DNA of 45,636 bases from Methanobacteriota archaeon (lineage in GTDB: Archaea; Thermoplasmatota; Thermoplasmata; UBA10834), in assembly GCA_020347645.1 (NCBI GenBank), contig CP070736.1:555265-600900 (forward strand), given 5' to 3'. A program made the translations under genes and the position numbers. Within the stretch, counting starts at the first letter, position 1, and every line of letters starts with the position of its first letter. The notes under the pieces were generated by a model. It saw only the letters and a list, made by a program, of their open reading frames with translations. It made no database searches and had not been told where the DNA came from. Shown here piece by piece: positions 8,443-15,177 of the stretch.

Positions 8443-8685
8443 TCAACAGTCCTTGGCTTCCGTCTTGTCATCAGATGCATTCGTCTCGGACTTCTTCTCC
8501 TCGTCCTTGAAGTCCTCAAGAGGCTTGCTCGTGTACATGCCACACTTCATGCAGTAGAAGCTGACGAACATATCATCCTTGGTATCTGCCTTCAGCTCCT
8601 TGCCGCAAATCCTGCAATCGGTTCTCATCTCGTGCATCTTCATCCTATCACTTCGCGAGGGTGCGGACAGACCGTCATACTCCAT
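8443..8685 (-). CDS. Small zinc-ribbon protein, function unknown
   Basis: An 80-residue protein whose core has two CxxC knuckles (CRIC at 24-27 and CMKC at 45-48), the layout of a rubredoxin-like or zinc-ribbon fold. A charged, disordered tail rich in Lys, Glu, Asp and Ser follows. Alternative starts are ATG codons at 8643 and 8637; the first has a weak SD-like gtgatagg in front, so the true protein may be 64-66 residues. It lies 34 bases downstream of the NAC gene on the same strand and is probably co-transcribed with it. I do not recognise a named family. Confidence 0.65.
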   Translation of the reverse strand: MEYDGLSAPSRSDRMKMHEMRTDCRICGKELKADTKDDMFVSFYCMKCGMYTSKPLEDFKDEEKKSETNASDDKTEAKDC

Positions 8686-8719
8686 AATCTTTTGGTCGAT
8701 GGCGGTGCATTTCGCGCGA

Positions 8720-9100
8720 TCAGCGCGCCGTCATTATCTTGAGAATCGCTTCCGCTGGCGCTCCGTCGCATTCTTCCAGCGCCTTCCGCGCTTCCTCCTC
8801 TGAGCATTCCGTCTGAGACATGACGAGCTGGACGTCGTCTTCGACGATGCCTCCGTCATCGACGGTCGCGTCGTCGCTGTGGCGCTCTCGTTCCTCAGGA
8901 TTTCCGATTATCTGATATGTGACCTGACCCTGCATGGTGACAGCAGTCACCGCAGCGTCCTTGAAGACAAGTTCCCTCTTCTTCGTTCTTATGACAACCT
9001 CTTCGATGTCCTGCATCTCTTCCTGCGTGATGCCCATCCGTCGCATGGCCGCCTTCATCTGCTTGGGATTCACCCTTCCACCTGGAAACATGGCTGCCAC
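8720..9100 (-). CDS. nac: Nascent polypeptide-associated complex protein
   Basis: A 126-residue archaeal NAC. The N-terminal part has the typical start MFPGGRVNPKQMKAAMRRMGI. The NAC beta-barrel follows (VVIRTKKRELVFKDAAVTAVTM through YQIIGNPEERE), then an acidic linker and a C-terminal UBA domain (SQTECSEEEARKALEECDGAPAEAILKIM). Archaeal NAC forms a homodimer that binds ribosomes near the exit tunnel and contacts new chains. The start has an SD-like aaggtgg just upstream. A TATA-like element (minus strand, 9141-9149) lies about 45 bases before the start. Confidence 0.95.
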   Translation of the reverse strand: MAAMFPGGRVNPKQMKAAMRRMGITQEEMQDIEEVVIRTKKRELVFKDAAVTAVTMQGQVTYQIIGNPEERERHSDDATVDDGGIVEDDVQLVMSQTECSEEEARKALEECDGAPAEAILKIMTAR

Positions 9101-9140
9101 CTTACTATCCTATTGTATGGCGTAGAGTATCAACGCTCCC

Positions 9141-9150
9141 AATAAAAGGG
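9141..9150 (-). promoter_or_regulatory. TATA-like promoter of nac
   Basis: On the minus strand this reads ccttttatt. It would start transcription near 9119-9122, leaving a leader of about 20 bases that contains the SD-like aaggtgg. Confidence 0.45.
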
Positions 9151-9208
9151 TTTCTCTGTCGCGACGGGGTGACGGCCGCGAACATCATGGTCGATTCTAT
9201 AGGCGAAC

Positions 9209-9218
9209 GTTTTATACC
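9209..9218 (+). promoter_or_regulatory. TATA-like promoter of the TPR gene
   Basis: The element tttatac at 9211-9217 predicts a transcript start near 9239, about 27 bases ahead of the ATG at 9267. Confidence 0.45.
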
Positions 9219-9266
9219 CTTCCAGCCAATAGATGCTATCCGTTCGATTACGGAGTAGTGCTGGTT

Positions 9267-9758
9267 ATGGCCGAGAACAAGGACCTAATGGACGCCCAGG
9301 AAGCGCTGGCGAAAGGCGATTTCGAGAAGGCTGTGAGCAGATTCAACAAGGCGATCAAGGCGGATCCCAAATGTGCGGAAGCGCACTTCGGCAAGGCCGA
9401 GGCCGCCGTCGGCTTCCCCAAGATGTCCGTAGAGGATGTCCAGACGAGTTACAAGAAGGCGGTCGATCTCGATCCCAAGAACCCGATCTATCAATCATCC
9501 TACGCTGCGTTCCTCGTTGAGATCGGCAGGTTCAACGAAGCCGAGGCCGCGTATAACCAGGCGGCGACGATCGACCCCGACAACGCCAGATACTACTACT
9601 CGGAGTTCGGAATGGAGTATATGCTGAAGGCGCCCATCGTCATGGAGAAGTTTCTCGACGATAAGACCAAGGACATGATCATGGCCAAAGGACTCAAGTA
9701 CCTACTGAAAGCCGTGGGAATCTCGGAGGAGGATGCCCGAAGGCTCCTCTCGCAGTAG
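9267..9758 (+). CDS. Small TPR-repeat protein
   Basis: A 163-residue soluble protein counted from the ATG at 9267; a GTG at 9258 is in frame three codons upstream. It contains at least three tetratricopeptide repeats with the canonical spacing of small and aromatic residues (LAKGDFEKAVSRFNKAIKADP near 13-33, then TSYKKAVDLDP, then LVEIGRFNEAEAAYNQAATIDP). A helical C-terminal part follows. Such proteins act as protein-binding scaffolds. No membrane segment or enzymatic domain is seen, and the neighbours do not point to a partner. Confidence 0.85.
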   Translation: MAENKDLMDAQEALAKGDFEKAVSRFNKAIKADPKCAEAHFGKAEAAVGFPKMSVEDVQTSYKKAVDLDPKNPIYQSSYAAFLVEIGRFNEAEAAYNQAATIDPDNARYYYSEFGMEYMLKAPIVMEKFLDDKTKDMIMAKGLKYLLKAVGISEEDARRLLSQ

Positions 9759-9771
9759 AAGTAGGTGATCT

Positions 9772-9930
9772 CTACCAGGTCTTTGTGCGCGACATCTCCC
9801 TCTTTTCCGCACAATGGAGGCAGATGCCGATGCCTCTATCCAAACATCTCTCGCAGACCAGCTTCCCACACAGGCCGCATGTGCGTGTCGCAGGCCGTCC
9901 GCAGGAGCTGCATGTGCCGACCATCGCCAT
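9772..9930 (-). CDS. 52-residue B-box/RING-like zinc finger protein
   Basis: A short gene encoding 52 residues, ATG at 9930 and TAG at 9772. Eight cysteines occur in pairs: C7/C10, C18/C21, C26/C29, C37/C40, with H39 beside the last. Spacing is CxxC-x7-CxxC-x4-CxxC-x7-CxxC, which resembles cross-braced B-box or RING-like double-zinc modules. A TATA-like tttatc on the minus strand (about 9959-9965) predicts a transcript start near 9937, so the message would be almost leaderless. The regular cysteine pattern and fitting promoter argue for a real gene. The function is unknown; protein or RNA binding are both possible. Confidence 0.65.
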   Translation of the reverse strand: MAMVGTCSSCGRPATRTCGLCGKLVCERCLDRGIGICLHCAEKREMSRTKTW

Positions 9931-9982
9931 TTCGATTGACTAAGGACGCATCGTGCAGATAAACCCTTCTCACAGAGGCACG

Positions 9983-10690
9983 TCAGAGCAGTCGCAACCA
10001 CTCCAGAGCCTCTACGACGCCATCGCCGTTACCGCTCTTTGTGGCGTATGTAGCAACTCCCTTCGTCTCGTCCGAAGCGTTCCCGACGGCGATCCCCCAA
10101 CCACACCCTATGAGCATCCTCTCGTCGTTCTCGGAATCACCTATGGCAGCGACATCTTCGATGGAGAGTCCGATAACCTCGCAGGCTTTGCGCACACCGA
10201 CGATCTTGTCGATGCCGCGCTGCATTATATGTATCGCCCAGCCCGTCGATTGGACGTCGACTTCGAACCCCTCCAGCAGGCGTCGAACATCCTCAAGGCT
10301 GAACTCCCGTTTGATACCTACCTCCGTCTCTCGCCATCGGTCGGTAAATAGTTTCTCCACCCTCATGTTCTTCCGAAGGTGCTCGAACGCTCTCCTCGAA
10401 TCGTCGGGACTAGCTACTGTCCACACCTTCTGCCGATGGCAGATTATTCCTCCGTTCTCCGCGATTATCGGTCCATCGAAGCCAGCGTAGATTGCGAGCG
10501 AATAGGCCACTGGCAGCACATTACCGCTCGCCAACATGACCGCTACGCCTGAGTCGTTCACCTTTCTTAGTGCCGTGATGGCTTCGATTCCGACTCTCCG
10601 GGTCGAGTCCGAAAGGGTTCCGTCAATGTCGACGACCACTCCACGGACATCTCCAGGCTTCGGTCGGCCTCTCCTCTCACTTGTCCTCAA
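9983..10690 (-). CDS. HAD-superfamily phosphatase, archaeal phosphoglycolate phosphatase type
   Basis: A 235-residue HAD type IIB enzyme. Motif I is VVVDIDGTLSD (about 18-28), with the nucleophile and acid aspartates. Motif II is the ASG in MLASGNV (near 54). Motif III is a conserved lysine in GIDKIVGV. Motif IV is IGDSENDERML (near 184). The length and motifs match the archaeal phosphoglycolate phosphatase family (TA0175-like), which dephosphorylates 2-phosphoglycolate. The assigned start is a TTG that overlaps the end of mptA by 14 bases. A GTG at codon 18 is possible but would leave almost nothing before motif I. It is co-transcribed with mptA. Confidence 0.85.
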   Translation of the reverse strand: MRTSERRGRPKPGDVRGVVVDIDGTLSDSTRRVGIEAITALRKVNDSGVAVMLASGNVLPVAYSLAIYAGFDGPIIAENGGIICHRQKVWTVASPDDSRRAFEHLRKNMRVEKLFTDRWRETEVGIKREFSLEDVRRLLEGFEVDVQSTGWAIHIMQRGIDKIVGVRKACEVIGLSIEDVAAIGDSENDERMLIGCGWGIAVGNASDETKGVATYATKSGNGDGVVEALEWLRLL

Positions 10691-11573
10691 TCGCCCTCAG
10701 CTCGCCGAGAGTAGTGATTCTCTCCGCAAAAGCATTGTGTTTGTGTATGGACTCCTCGCTCTCGCTCCTGACCGTTACATGGACGGAGTCATCCAGCTGT
10801 CCGTATCTGTCCAGTATCTTGCCGAGGATGTCTCTGACGACGTCCTCCACGAACTTCGGGTGTCTGTGGGCGTTGATGACAACGCTCGCCTCGTCTTCCC
10901 GTTTCAGTATTCCGTAAGTCGGGCTGCTCAAGGAGCTCTCCACCACGTCTATTAGGTCATCTGCCTCGATATCCACATGTTCAGGCACTTCGATCATCAA
11001 GGTCGTTTGATTCCTCTGATTGTGTGTTATCATAGGCATATCGCCTATGGCCTCGGCCATCTTCGGGCTGTCTCCTGCAATGCGCGTGCGAACGGTCTCC
11101 ATCGCGCATGGGCAAGCGGTCATACCCTCCACCTCGACTCCGATGAGCTTCATCAGCTCGTTCCCCCGTTTCGCGGTCGCTCTCGCTATAAGCTTGAACG
11201 GCTCGAGCGAGTTCCTTCCGGTGTCCGTGGTCTTCTCGAGGAAGTAGTCTGCCCTCATGTTGACCTCGCCGTAGCTGGCGTATTCGTGCCTGTCTAGAAG
11301 CTCCCGACAGATCTTGGCTGCGAGCTCCTCCAAACTCGTGGCCTTTCGTCTTACGCTCTCATCGATCATCTCAGTGAGAATCTCAACGTTCCGACTCATA
11401 TGGGAGCCCTTCTGCGTCGATGGCAGATCGACGAACAAGTCTATCTCGGCAGTCACATGGTTATCCTTGTCGTGACGGCTCACGATGATCGGTTTCCTCA
11501 CGCCCGTTATGCCAACTCGCGTCAGTCTGAAACCGTTCTCTATACGTCGGTTCTGCACATCCAGATGACTCAC
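10677..11573 (-). CDS. mptA: GTP cyclohydrolase MptA (FolE2/type IB family)
   Basis: A 298-residue enzyme of the Fe(II)-dependent archaeal GTP cyclohydrolase family. Recognisable segments are LDVQN at the start, GVRKPIIV, TAEIDLFVDLP, KGSHMSRN (about 56-63), GMTACPCAMET (near 150) with the metal and catalytic cysteines, MITHNQRNQTTLMIEV, and AHRHPKFVEDVVRDI near the C-terminus. MptA converts GTP to 7,8-dihydroneopterin 2',3'-cyclic phosphate, the first pterin step toward tetrahydromethanopterin-type or folate-type C1 carriers. The start codon is GTG. The HAD phosphatase gene overlaps its 3' end. Confidence 0.95.
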   Translation of the reverse strand: MSHLDVQNRRIENGFRLTRVGITGVRKPIIVSRHDKDNHVTAEIDLFVDLPSTQKGSHMSRNVEILTEMIDESVRRKATSLEELAAKICRELLDRHEYASYGEVNMRADYFLEKTTDTGRNSLEPFKLIARATAKRGNELMKLIGVEVEGMTACPCAMETVRTRIAGDSPKMAEAIGDMPMITHNQRNQTTLMIEVPEHVDIEADDLIDVVESSLSSPTYGILKREDEASVVINAHRHPKFVEDVVRDILGKILDRYGQLDDSVHVTVRSESEESIHKHNAFAERITTLGELRAIEDK

Positions 11574-11658
11574 CTATGTGGGACTCTCATAACCTGAGAC
11601 CCATAGTAATCCATGACTGATTTACCATCCGAGCTGTAGCAGGGTGGCGTCTTTTATC

Positions 11659-12348
11659 TCATTCGTAGCGCTGGCATCTGTGACAGTAGTATCTGTTGTA
11701 CTCTGGCACGTACTCCAGGGGGCCTCCACAGGACGGGCATACCCTCCCTGGTACCGCGGGCGGCGCTGCTGCAGTGCTCTGCGTCCGCGCGACCCCAGTT
11801 GGTTGGTCACGTATCGCAGCCAACTGAACGGCCGCGCCGAATACGATGACGCCGAGCATCATCACCACGACCATAGTCATGTCGAAGTAGTCTAGCCATA
11901 TGAGGCCGATCCCGACCAGCAGCCCGCCTATGACAGCAGTGACGATTCCCAGCGCCTGTTCAATGAAGACGATGGTCATGGCGAGTGCGATACCAGCGCA
12001 AACAAGCGCTACTATCGCGTCACCCGCAAGGTCTTGAACTACGAAGTAGGTGAGCAGGCCAGCCACCACTCCAAGGCCCATCTCGGCTAGGAATATGAAC
12101 ACGTAGCTGCCGACTACAGCGCAAAGCATCGAAACAACGAGTCCAACGAGCACTCCGCCCACAGCTGTTCCGAGCACAAATCCAAACAGCCCCCCGATCA
12201 TCGCGCCGATGAACGACATCAGGTGTCTCCAGACTATTCGGCCGGCAAAGGCGAGCAGAAAGCCGATCAGGAGAATCAGGATATAGATAAGCACGCCGAG
12301 GTCGCTTGAGAGGCCGTCCTCGAAACCCTGCGGCGGACCTTGAGCCAT
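11659..12348 (-). CDS. Multi-pass membrane protein with C-terminal zinc ribbon
   Basis: A 229-residue protein from the ATG at 12348. A TTG at 12357 is in frame, but the ATG has an SD-like gggt just upstream. The first ~165 residues hold six to seven hydrophobic Gly/Ala/Val-rich helices, resembling DUF4203/TMEM198-like membrane proteins. A Thr/Ala/Pro-rich linker follows. The C-terminus is a zinc ribbon (CPSC ... CHRC) predicted on the cytosolic side. A TATA-like tttaaaag (minus, about 12387-12395) predicts a start of transcription near 12365. The function is unknown. The design, membrane domain plus terminal zinc ribbon, recurs at 20237-20875. Confidence 0.75.
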   Translation of the reverse strand: MAQGPPQGFEDGLSSDLGVLIYILILLIGFLLAFAGRIVWRHLMSFIGAMIGGLFGFVLGTAVGGVLVGLVVSMLCAVVGSYVFIFLAEMGLGVVAGLLTYFVVQDLAGDAIVALVCAGIALAMTIVFIEQALGIVTAVIGGLLVGIGLIWLDYFDMTMVVVMMLGVIVFGAAVQLAAIRDQPTGVARTQSTAAAPPAVPGRVCPSCGGPLEYVPEYNRYYCHRCQRYE

Positions 12349-12436
12349 TCTACCCAACCCCGTCGTGCGAGTATCGGTAGTCGTACCTTTTAAATCTTCG
12401 CAGGCTCGGGCGGCCTTGAAGGAGGTTGGGCCAAGC

Positions 12437-12446
12437 TGTTTTAACA
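12437..12446 (+). promoter_or_regulatory. TATA-like promoter of rnhB
   Basis: The element gttttaac (12438-12445) predicts a transcript start around 12467, only about four bases before the rnhB ATG, so the message is probably leaderless. Confidence 0.5.
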
Positions 12447-12470
12447 GGGCGATGCGATGAAGGATAAGCC

Positions 12471-13118
12471 ATGATATGCGGAGTTGACGAGGCAGGCAGA
12501 GGGCCGGTCATCGGGCCGCTAGTCGTCTGCGGCGTCTCCTTGACCGACGACGCACCTCTGGTGGAGCTCGGAGTCAAGGATTCGAAGATGCTGAACCGCA
12601 GAAGGCGCGAGGAGCTGGCGCCTAAGATCATGGATTTGTGTCGCACAGAAGTGCTTGAACTTCCTGCGGAGGAAATCGACGCCATAAGAGCTCGAATGAC
12701 GCTCAACGAGGCTGAGGCTATGTTGTTCGCGCGCGTCGTCGACAGACTGTCCCCACGGGTGGCGTATGTGGACGCCGCCGACGCGAGCGAGAAGCGGTTT
12801 CGGGAGCTGACCAAATCACGCATGAGGTGCGATGCGGAGATCGTGTCGAGGCACAGGGCGGACGAATTGTATCCCGTGGTTTCCGCCGCGTCGATAGTCG
12901 CGAAAGTACACAGGGACCGCGGCATGGACCTGATTCAGGAAGAGCTCGGAGTGCCAGTGGGTTCTGGCTACACGTCAGACCCCGTCACGAAGACCTTTAT
13001 GCAGACATGGCTCGAAGAGAAAGGGACCCTCCCGCCGCACGTCCGGCGGACCTGGAAGACGTCCCAAAAGCTAATGAACCTCAACGGAATCAGGAGGCTG
13101 GATTCGTTTGAGGGATGA
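12471..13118 (+). CDS. rnhB: Ribonuclease HII
   Basis: A 215-residue RNase HII. The first two acidic catalytic residues lie in VDEAGRGPVIGPLVV (D6 and E7). The third is in VAYVDAADAS (near 101) and the fourth in the D of RCDAEIVSRHRADELYPVVSAASIVAKV. The GSGYTSDPVT motif follows near residue 164. It removes RNA primers and single ribonucleotides from DNA. The ATG fits a leaderless promoter. The SCP2 gene begins three bases after its stop, so the two form an operon. Confidence 0.96.
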   Translation: MICGVDEAGRGPVIGPLVVCGVSLTDDAPLVELGVKDSKMLNRRRREELAPKIMDLCRTEVLELPAEEIDAIRARMTLNEAEAMLFARVVDRLSPRVAYVDAADASEKRFRELTKSRMRCDAEIVSRHRADELYPVVSAASIVAKVHRDRGMDLIQEELGVPVGSGYTSDPVTKTFMQTWLEEKGTLPPHVRRTWKTSQKLMNLNGIRRLDSFEG

Positions 13119-13121
13119 CTT

Positions 13122-13454
13122 TTGGCTGAGGAGTTACTGAGAGAGGCGATAGATCGGTTCAATGCCAAAGTCGCAGAGAACCACGAGCTCGCCAAAGAAC
13201 TGGAGGGCGTATCGAAGTTGATACAGGTGGAACTCGAAGGCGACGATTGGTATCATTTCAAACTGGAGAACGGAGCAGTCAACGCCCTTAACAAGGGTGG
13301 TGTAGAGAACCCGGATATTAGGATCATCACCAGCGCCGACACGCTCAGACGACTGTGGAGCAGGGAGCTGAGAGTGATGAAGGCCCTTGTGACCAAGAAA
13401 CTGCAGGTCAAGGGATCCATGGAAGACCTTCTGAGGCTAAAGCAATTCTTCTGA
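13122..13454 (+). CDS. SCP2 sterol-transfer-fold protein
   Basis: A 110-residue protein with the SCP2 fold pattern: an N-terminal helix (EELLREAIDRFNAKV), a beta sheet (KLIQVELEGDDWYHFKLENGAVNAL, then PDIRIITSADTLRRLW) and the closing helix ending LRLKQFF. SCP2-fold proteins bind lipids or other hydrophobic ligands. The start is TTG at 13122, with the SD-like agggatga overlapping the rnhB stop codon. The in-frame alternatives are worse, and an ATG at 13115 runs into a stop. The ligand is unknown and the link with RNase HII is only operonic. Confidence 0.8.
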   Translation: MAEELLREAIDRFNAKVAENHELAKELEGVSKLIQVELEGDDWYHFKLENGAVNALNKGGVENPDIRIITSADTLRRLWSRELRVMKALVTKKLQVKGSMEDLLRLKQFF

Positions 13455-13479
13455 CCCAGATGCCTTTGCCGAGACGGAT

Positions 13480-13490
13480 ACTTTTAACTA
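13480..13490 (+). promoter_or_regulatory. TATA-like promoter of tRNA-Met
   Basis: The element cttttaact (13481-13489) lies 25-33 bases upstream of the tRNA 5' end, the expected spacing for an archaeal tRNA promoter without a long leader. Confidence 0.55.
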
Positions 13491-13513
13491 CATAGTATAC
13501 ATTAGTCGGCCAC

Positions 13514-13588
13514 AGCGGGGTGGGGTAGCTTGGAAATCCCATCAGGCTCATAACCTGAAGATCGTTGGTTCAAATCCAACCCCCGCTA
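13514..13588 (+). tRNA. tRNA-Met (CAT), initiator-like
   Basis: The acceptor AGCGGGG pairs with CCCCGCT, so position 1:72 is A:U, the archaeal initiator signature. The anticodon stem TCAGG/CCTGA encloses the loop CTCATAA (anticodon CAT). The T arm GTTGG/CCAAC encloses TTCAAAT. The discriminator is A at 13588 and CCA is not encoded. Against the usual initiator rule, the 29:41 pair is A:U rather than G:C, leaving only two of the three G:C pairs next to the anticodon loop. No intron is visible. Confidence 0.93.
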
Positions 13589-13657
13589 CTTCCCCTCCCT
13601 GAGAAACGCTTTCTAGCAGAAATTCTGATATATTGGTTGCGACTGATAACCGGACTT

Positions 13658-13903
13658 GTGACAACTCGCAGTTCTTACGGAAATTCGCGCTCCCGTCGCC
13701 TCTGCCCGTCGTGTCTTCATTGGGACCCAAGGCCCGAGGACGGTTCCGGACCTGGCATGGGCTACTGCCCCGTGAGAGACATCGTGACTGCCGTTAGATC
13801 CGACTGTGAATACTTCGAGGAGGCTACGGCATCTAAAAAAGAGGCGAAGAACCGTGAGATATACGGACAGGTCGAGGGAGAACATGAGGAGGAGGACGAA
13901 TGA
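13658..13903 (+). CDS. Small four-cysteine protein with acidic tail, function unknown
   Basis: The open frame runs back into the tRNA gene, so the true start must be internal. A TATA-like atatatt (13628-13634) predicts a transcript start near 13656, which puts a leaderless GTG at 13658. The protein then has 81 residues. It has four cysteines (LCPSCLHWDP, YCPVRD and DCEYF) that could bind zinc or an Fe-S cluster, followed by a highly charged Lys/Glu-rich tail. I do not recognise a family. Confidence 0.6.
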   Translation: MTTRSSYGNSRSRRLCPSCLHWDPRPEDGSGPGMGYCPVRDIVTAVRSDCEYFEEATASKKEAKNREIYGQVEGEHEEEDE

Positions 13904-13924
13904 GGCCGAAGACGAACCTGCAAA

Positions 13925-13935
13925 ACGCTTAAGTC
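13925..13935 (+). promoter_or_regulatory. TATA-like promoter of the glmU-glmS operon
   Basis: The element cgcttaagt (13926-13934) predicts a start near 13957. The SD-like ggtggg stands just before the ATG at 13973. Confidence 0.45.
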
Positions 13936-13972
13936 GCCTCAACCTGGTCACCTGCTGTTCGGTGGGATTCTG

Positions 13973-15163
13973 ATGAAAGCTGTAATATTGGCCGCTGGAG
14001 AGGGTATGAGGCTCAGGCCACTGACCGCCTCGGAGCCCAAGGTTATGATCCCCGTCGCGAACCGCCCGATCATCGAGTATGTGGTCGACGCCCTCGTGAA
14101 GAACGATATCAGCGATATCGTCATGGTCGTGGGATACCGCAAGGAGCGTATAATGTCCCACTTCCAAGACGGCAGGAAGTTCGGCGCGAAGATAGAGTAT
14201 GTCGTCCAGGAAAAGCAGCTAGGGAACGGCCATGCTCTAAACTGTGCAAGAGACAGGGTTTCCGGAGACTTCCTCGTACTTGCAGGAGACAACATCGTCG
14301 ACTCCAAGGCCGTAGGTGACCTCATAGCATCCGGCACCAGTCCCTGCGCGCTGGTCGTGGAGAGTGAGAACCCATCGAAGTACGGAGTGGTGACGATTGA
14401 GAAGGGCTCCATAAGAGGTGTCGTCGAAAAGCCACAGAATCTGGTATCGAACATCATACTCACGGGGCTCTACTGCCTGCAGAACTCGATATTCGATGTG
14501 ATAGAACGCAGTATTGCGGACGGCGAATATGGTCTCAGCTACGCCGTGAGTTCCGCTCTTGGAGATCATCCTGTGATCCCCGTTTTCTCCGATGGAATGT
14601 GGATTGATGCAGTGTATCCGTGGGACTTGCTGGAGTTGAACGCGGCCGCACTCGAAGACGCGAATGTGAGGACTGCTGGCAAGATTGAGAAGCATGTGAC
14701 GACGATGGGGCCAGTCGGAATAGGGGAGGAGACGATCATACGCGCGGGCACAACGATCTATGGTCCGGTTCTAATTGGCGAGGGGTGCGACATCGGTCCG
14801 AACGTAACGATATTCCCTTCGACTAGCATTGGTGACAATGTTACGATCGACCCCTATACGATGATCAAGAACAGCATACTCATGAGTAATACCAGCATCG
14901 CAGCGCACTCGTATCTCTCGCACTGCGTCCTGGGTTACGGCGTAAAAGGAAGATCCCATCTAATGGCTGCGGGCGCTGAAGCGTATATGAACGTCGCGGA
15001 CGAGTTCTTCAAGGTGCCTCATATCGGCTCGATTGTGGGAGAAGACACGGAGTTAGGCACAGGCGTGATAGTTGAGCCAGGGACGATCGTCGGAGCTGGC
15101 TGCAAGATCTCCAGCGGCGCGAAGATCACCAGGAACCTGCCAAACAGGTCCCTGGTCACTTAG
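13973..15163 (+). CDS. glmU: GlmU-like bifunctional sugar-1-phosphate nucleotidyltransferase / acetyltransferase
   Basis: A 396-residue protein. The N-terminal Rossmann-like nucleotidyltransferase domain (1 to about 225) begins with the signature AVILAAGEGMRLRPLT and PKVMIPVANRPIIEY. It has the metal-binding AGDNIVD near residue 102 and a WIDAVYPWDLL segment. The C-terminal part (about 240-390) is a left-handed beta-helix with hexapeptide repeats (GPVGIGEETIIRAGTTIYGPVLIGEGCDIGPNVTIF). This is the archaeal GlmU/ST0452-like arrangement, which makes UDP-GlcNAc (and often dTDP-sugars) from sugar-1-phosphates. The glmS gene follows 14 bases later, which supports the amino-sugar role over a thymidylyltransferase-only one. 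Confidence 0.88.
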   Translation: MKAVILAAGEGMRLRPLTASEPKVMIPVANRPIIEYVVDALVKNDISDIVMVVGYRKERIMSHFQDGRKFGAKIEYVVQEKQLGNGHALNCARDRVSGDFLVLAGDNIVDSKAVGDLIASGTSPCALVVESENPSKYGVVTIEKGSIRGVVEKPQNLVSNIILTGLYCLQNSIFDVIERSIADGEYGLSYAVSSALGDHPVIPVFSDGMWIDAVYPWDLLELNAAALEDANVRTAGKIEKHVTTMGPVGIGEETIIRAGTTIYGPVLIGEGCDIGPNVTIFPSTSIGDNVTIDPYTMIKNSILMSNTSIAAHSYLSHCVLGYGVKGRSHLMAAGAEAYMNVADEFFKVPHIGSIVGEDTELGTGVIVEPGTIVGAGCKISSGAKITRNLPNRSLVT

Positions 15164-15177
15164 GGTGAGAATCTCAT

